Below, in pieces: positions 61,238-64,000 of a stretch of DNA of 64,000 bases (the stretch's first letter is position 1; the number at the start of each line of letters is the position of its first letter). A program made the position numbers and the translations under genes. Where the stretch lies: contig CAMUHN010000004.1 of assembly GCA_947088675.1 (NCBI GenBank), forward strand, positions 28,905 through 92,904. The letters are read 5' to 3'. The notes beneath the pieces are model-generated. The model saw nothing but the letters and a program-made list of their open reading frames with translations. It was not told the origin of the DNA and ran no database searches. Origin of the DNA: an uncultured Roseburia sp. GTDB lineage: Bacteria > Bacillota > Clostridia > Lachnospirales > Lachnospiraceae.

Positions 61238-62120
61238 AGTTCGTCTTTTCTTTGGCTGCTTTGTGATTCTTAAGGCTGTCAAGTACACAATAGGGGAGGT
61301 ACATATGTCCTTTCCCGATCCCAAGCCGGATGTCAGGTTTATTTGTTCCATGGAAATCGGAACCGCCGCTGATGAGAAGATCGTGTTCTCTGGCCAGTTT
61401 TTTGACCAGCTGCTCGTCTGCAGTCGAATAGGTGGAATAGATTGCTTCTATGGCCGCAAGACCTGCAGTTTTCAGTTCGCAGATCAGCCGGTTTAAAACG
61501 GCAGGTGTTAAATGGTAGAGCAGCGGATGGGCTAATACGGCGATACCCCCTGCGCGTATGATCAGCTCTGCGGCTTCGGAAGGGGAGATTTTGAAGCGTC
61601 CGACATAGCAGGGGCATCCGTCGCCGATATAACGGTCAAAGGCTTCTTTGATACTTTTGATACAGCCGTGGTTGTACAGAAAACGGGCGATATTGGCGCG
61701 CGTGATTACGCTGTCCGGATTTTCTGCAGCCAGCGCTTCCATTGTGATCGCAAATCCCTGCTGCTGCAGCCGTTCTACCATTATTTCGTTGCGTCTGTCG
61801 CGGCATTCGCGAAATTCGGCAGTTTTCTTCAGTAATTCTTCGTTTTTGGTATCTATAAAAAGTCCGACAATATGGATTTCTTTTGTCTCTTTTTCGGAAA
61901 CCTGATATTCTGTCGAGAGTTCGACGCCGGGAATCAGTTCGATTCCCAGTTGTTTTGCAGCTTCCCGCGCCTTTTCGACGCCGGATACTGTGTCATGATC
62001 CGTCAGCGCAATTGCGCTAAGGTGCGATTCTTTGGCGAGCGCAACTACTTCCTCCGGTGTAAAGGTGCCGTCGGATTCGGTAGAGTGTACATGCAGGTCA
62101 ATCGTTCGGTTGTCCATCAT
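61227..62120 (-). CDS. PHP-domain phosphoesterase (RNase AM/YciV type)
   Basis: 297 residues. DLHVHSTESDGTFTPEEVV, ALTDHDTVSG and IPGVELSTEY carry the first metal ligands; VLAHPLLYH and SGGSDFHGTNKP the rest. This set and length match the family that includes 3',5'-nucleoside bisphosphate phosphatases and the 5'-3' exoribonuclease RNase AM. ATG 62120 or the next codon is the start. Followed by the coiled-coil gene. Confidence 0.92.
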   Translation of the reverse strand: MMDNRTIDLHVHSTESDGTFTPEEVVALAKESHLSAIALTDHDTVSGVEKAREAAKQLGIELIPGVELSTEYQVSEKETKEIHIVGLFIDTKNEELLKKTAEFRECRDRRNEIMVERLQQQGFAITMEALAAENPDSVITRANIARFLYNHGCIKSIKEAFDRYIGDGCPCYVGRFKISPSEAAELIIRAGGIAVLAHPLLYHLTPAVLNRLICELKTAGLAAIEAIYSTYSTADEQLVKKLAREHDLLISGGSDFHGTNKPDIRLGIGKGHMYLPYCVLDSLKNHKAAKEKTNYDD

Positions 62121-62330
62121 TTATGATCTCCTTTGGAAAATAATTTAAGCGTATTATACTCCCGCCGGATCGAATCGGCAAGCGCAAGATTCGTTTTGTA
62201 TCCGGACTGATGCAAATATTGCCTCGAAAAAACGGTTGGAAAATAATCTTTTTCTTGTTTTACATGCATTTCGGGTGTATCATTATTGTATGTCTTGTTT
62301 GGATAACATATGTTTATACGGGAGGAAGAA

Positions 62331-63671
62331 ATGAAAAAAACAGGAGCAGTTTTTCTTTTGCTTTTATTTGTTTTGCTTGTATGCGTCTGCGGAGCAACTC
62401 AATCTTTGGAAGTGCCGGAGAGCAGTGCAGAAAACAATTCTGAGACGGAGACAATCCGGACAGAGAGAAAAGTCCCATTGGAATATACAAATCACGGACC
62501 GGATTTTGACTTTGAAGAACAGATGGAGAGTTTAATGGAACTTGAATGGTATGATAATGTTAATGTCGGAATGATATCGTTGGATTTGCCGAGGGGCTTT
62601 CGTGAATGGCTCTATCCGGAAAATACAGATGAGGACAGCCGGGAGATTCATTGCTATCAGCAGGGAGAGAGGGACCCCGATGCAATGGCTGTTTCTGTGT
62701 ACCGTCAGGAGGAGCGTACACTTGAAAGTTTTTCTTCTGATTTTGAGCGGAAAGGGTATGAAATTTATGAAAATGAAACATTTGTAACGGAAAATGTCGG
62801 CGATGCGGTTTATTATTGTTATCGCGGTCATATGACGGACACACGTCTCAATTCAGCGGCTTTTTATAAAACATATGTCTATGCTTTTTATAATGTACAA
62901 AAAGATTTGATCACTTTGCAGGTTGATATACCGGATAAGTGGGAAACAGACTGCGGCGATATGGTTTCTCATATGTTTGAGAGTATTGTACTGCCGCCCA
63001 GGCGTTTCCCGGATCATGATTTCCTTTCGTCGGAAGAGAATTATAACCTGTGTTACGAATGCAGGAGAGAGGGAAGTTATCAGCGGTTGTATGATGTTTT
63101 GCAGGAATATGTGAGCGGTCCCGATGTGCAGGAAAATGATTCGGCTTATGCATTTTTGGAAGTGCTGGAGAAGATTATGCCGTATGTGGATGCTGTCAGT
63201 GTAAAATATGATGAGATAGAGGAGCATGGGATTATTACGTACAGGGGAGTTGAGGAGATTTCTTCCAGTATCCATCTTGTCCCTTCGGTTCTCACTACAC
63301 GGAACGATGTGTCGGTTACTGTGGGTTTTGTAAATTCAGGGTGGCTGTTTTTTGACGGAATTATTATAACAGCGGAACCGCAAAATTATTCGATCCCAGT
63401 TGATTATGATGACCGCCATGATGAAATTCTGGGAGGCGCCCAAATTAAGGAGACATGTAAGCCCTGGGGGTTAGAGCGGTATTTAGACGATATTCTTCAA
63501 AAGGAAAATCCAATGATTCGATTTGAAAACCGTCATGATGAAAAACAACTGGAGTATCCGCTGTCAGACAGTGAGTTATCCGCCATCAGAACCGTCAGGG
63601 AATTTGCAACAATCGGAGGTGATCTGGGAGATATTCTGAATGATTACAATGAATCCGTAAGAAATCAGTGA
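62331..63671 (+). CDS. secreted or lipid-anchored hypothetical protein
   Basis: 446 residues. N-terminal signal segment MKKTGAVFLLLLFVLLVCVC followed by G; a Cys in LLVCVCGA could be a weak lipobox. Then an acidic stretch (SSAENNSETETIRTERK) and a soluble domain with DDVSVTVGFVNSG-like strands. No family recognised. GGGAGGAAG precedes ATG 62331. The base composition is a little richer in A+T than its neighbours. Confidence 0.7.
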   Translation: MKKTGAVFLLLLFVLLVCVCGATQSLEVPESSAENNSETETIRTERKVPLEYTNHGPDFDFEEQMESLMELEWYDNVNVGMISLDLPRGFREWLYPENTDEDSREIHCYQQGERDPDAMAVSVYRQEERTLESFSSDFERKGYEIYENETFVTENVGDAVYYCYRGHMTDTRLNSAAFYKTYVYAFYNVQKDLITLQVDIPDKWETDCGDMVSHMFESIVLPPRRFPDHDFLSSEENYNLCYECRREGSYQRLYDVLQEYVSGPDVQENDSAYAFLEVLEKIMPYVDAVSVKYDEIEEHGIITYRGVEEISSSIHLVPSVLTTRNDVSVTVGFVNSGWLFFDGIIITAEPQNYSIPVDYDDRHDEILGGAQIKETCKPWGLERYLDDILQKENPMIRFENRHDEKQLEYPLSDSELSAIRTVREFATIGGDLGDILNDYNESVRNQ

Positions 63672-63898
63672 TACAAAGCAATTGTGGAGCTATCGTTTGG
63701 AAAGAAATCCGCAGAATCGGAGGAATTCTATACTGATTGTAAGAAACTGCTTTCCGGAAAAAGATAGATGAAAGAAATATATGTGTATGAAATGAGCAAG
63801 GTTTTCCGCTTATGCCGTTATATCATGCCATATCCCCGTATAAGTTGGTTTTGTACGACCGGGCACCATTTTAGCACCACAAATTACAGGAGGACGAC

Positions 63899-64000
63899 AT
63901 GGAAACCATAAACCGCCTTACGGACATTCTTGTTACCATGAACACACCCGCCGACCGGGGGAAGCTGTTCAAAATCATAAAAATGCTCTACGGGCTTATG
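63899..64000 (+). CDS. N-terminal end of an unknown protein (runs off the window)
   Basis: 34 codons: METINRLTDILVTMNTPADR, then GKLFKIIKMLYGLM. AGGAGG lies 5-6 nt before the ATG. More GC-rich than the gene before it, with a 227-bp gap holding no supported gene. Might be the first gene of an inserted element, but that needs the sequence to the right. Confidence 0.5.
   Translation, partial: METINRLTDILVTMNTPADRGKLFKIIKMLYGLM

Noticed and set aside
63684-63767. 27-codon GTG frame after the secreted-protein gene
   Set aside because: No ribosome site and no known family; too short to support.

Overview
The window looks like a chromosomal segment of a spore-forming, low-to-mid GC Firmicute of the Lachnospiraceae type (Clostridium cluster XIVa). 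This rests on the sporulation genes (spoIIGA, sigE, sigG, a SpoVD-like PBP), the clostridial gene families (DUF1540, SpoIIGA, long 2-hydroxyacyl-CoA dehydratase activase, BspA-type surface repeats), the AGGAGG-type ribosome sites and the many GTG/TTG starts. I saw no rRNA, tRNA or CRISPR array.

Layout. 0-4.3 kb: an ABC-2 export permease pair (the first only as its tail), a DUF1905 protein, a chemoreceptor and galE. 4.6-11.6 kb: one very large secreted GH2-type protein with BspA-like leucine-rich repeats. 11.8-15.9 kb: an XRE regulator, then a VanG-type D-Ala-D-Ser ligase and VanT-type membrane serine/alanine racemase. 16-20.7 kb: a methyltransferase and a molybdenum cofactor set (moaC, a MoeA-like protein, moaA, a MOSC-XdhC fusion). 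20.8-23.7 kb: an acetyltransferase and a Y-family polymerase/YolD operon. 23.8-27.2 kb: a response regulator, ABC exporter and histidine kinase module of the peptide-antibiotic type. 27.3-31.6 kb: a giant activase protein on the minus strand. 31.8-33.9 kb: a rhomboid-like membrane protein, a DUF1540 protein and a zinc-dependent phospholipase-like protein. 34-45.8 kb: the division and cell wall cluster mraZ-rsmH-ftsL-pbp-spoVD-mraY-murD-ftsW-divIB-ftsZ, without murE, murF, murG or murC. 45.8-50 kb: spoIIGA-sigE, a beta-CASP nuclease and an inverted sigG. 50-54 kb: preQ1 riboswitch-queT, nadA, an ECF S component and a DUF5050 protein. 54.5-60.7 kb: pheA, a DUF815 ATPase, ppx and ppk. 60.9-64 kb: a PHP phosphoesterase, a secreted protein and the first codons of a gene running off the edge.

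How it works together. The 34-50 kb block joins septum building to early sporulation: an array of MraZ-like boxes sits at the front, a Spo0A-type promoter drives spoIIGA-sigE, and SigE keeps the pro-sequence that SpoIIGA would cleave. The VanG/VanT pair would make D-Ala-D-Ser-ended precursors for the same wall pathway.

The most unusual signal is a structured repeat present twice (100-240 and 19088-19243). Each copy sits between two genes of an operon, is flanked by its own 7-bp direct repeat (GGGGGTT or GGAGGTT), and folds into three hairpins whose sequences differ between the copies while pairing is kept. Removing it restores a Gly-Gly-stop ending of the upstream gene in both cases. It looks like a small mobile element that inserts at gene ends without breaking either neighbour.
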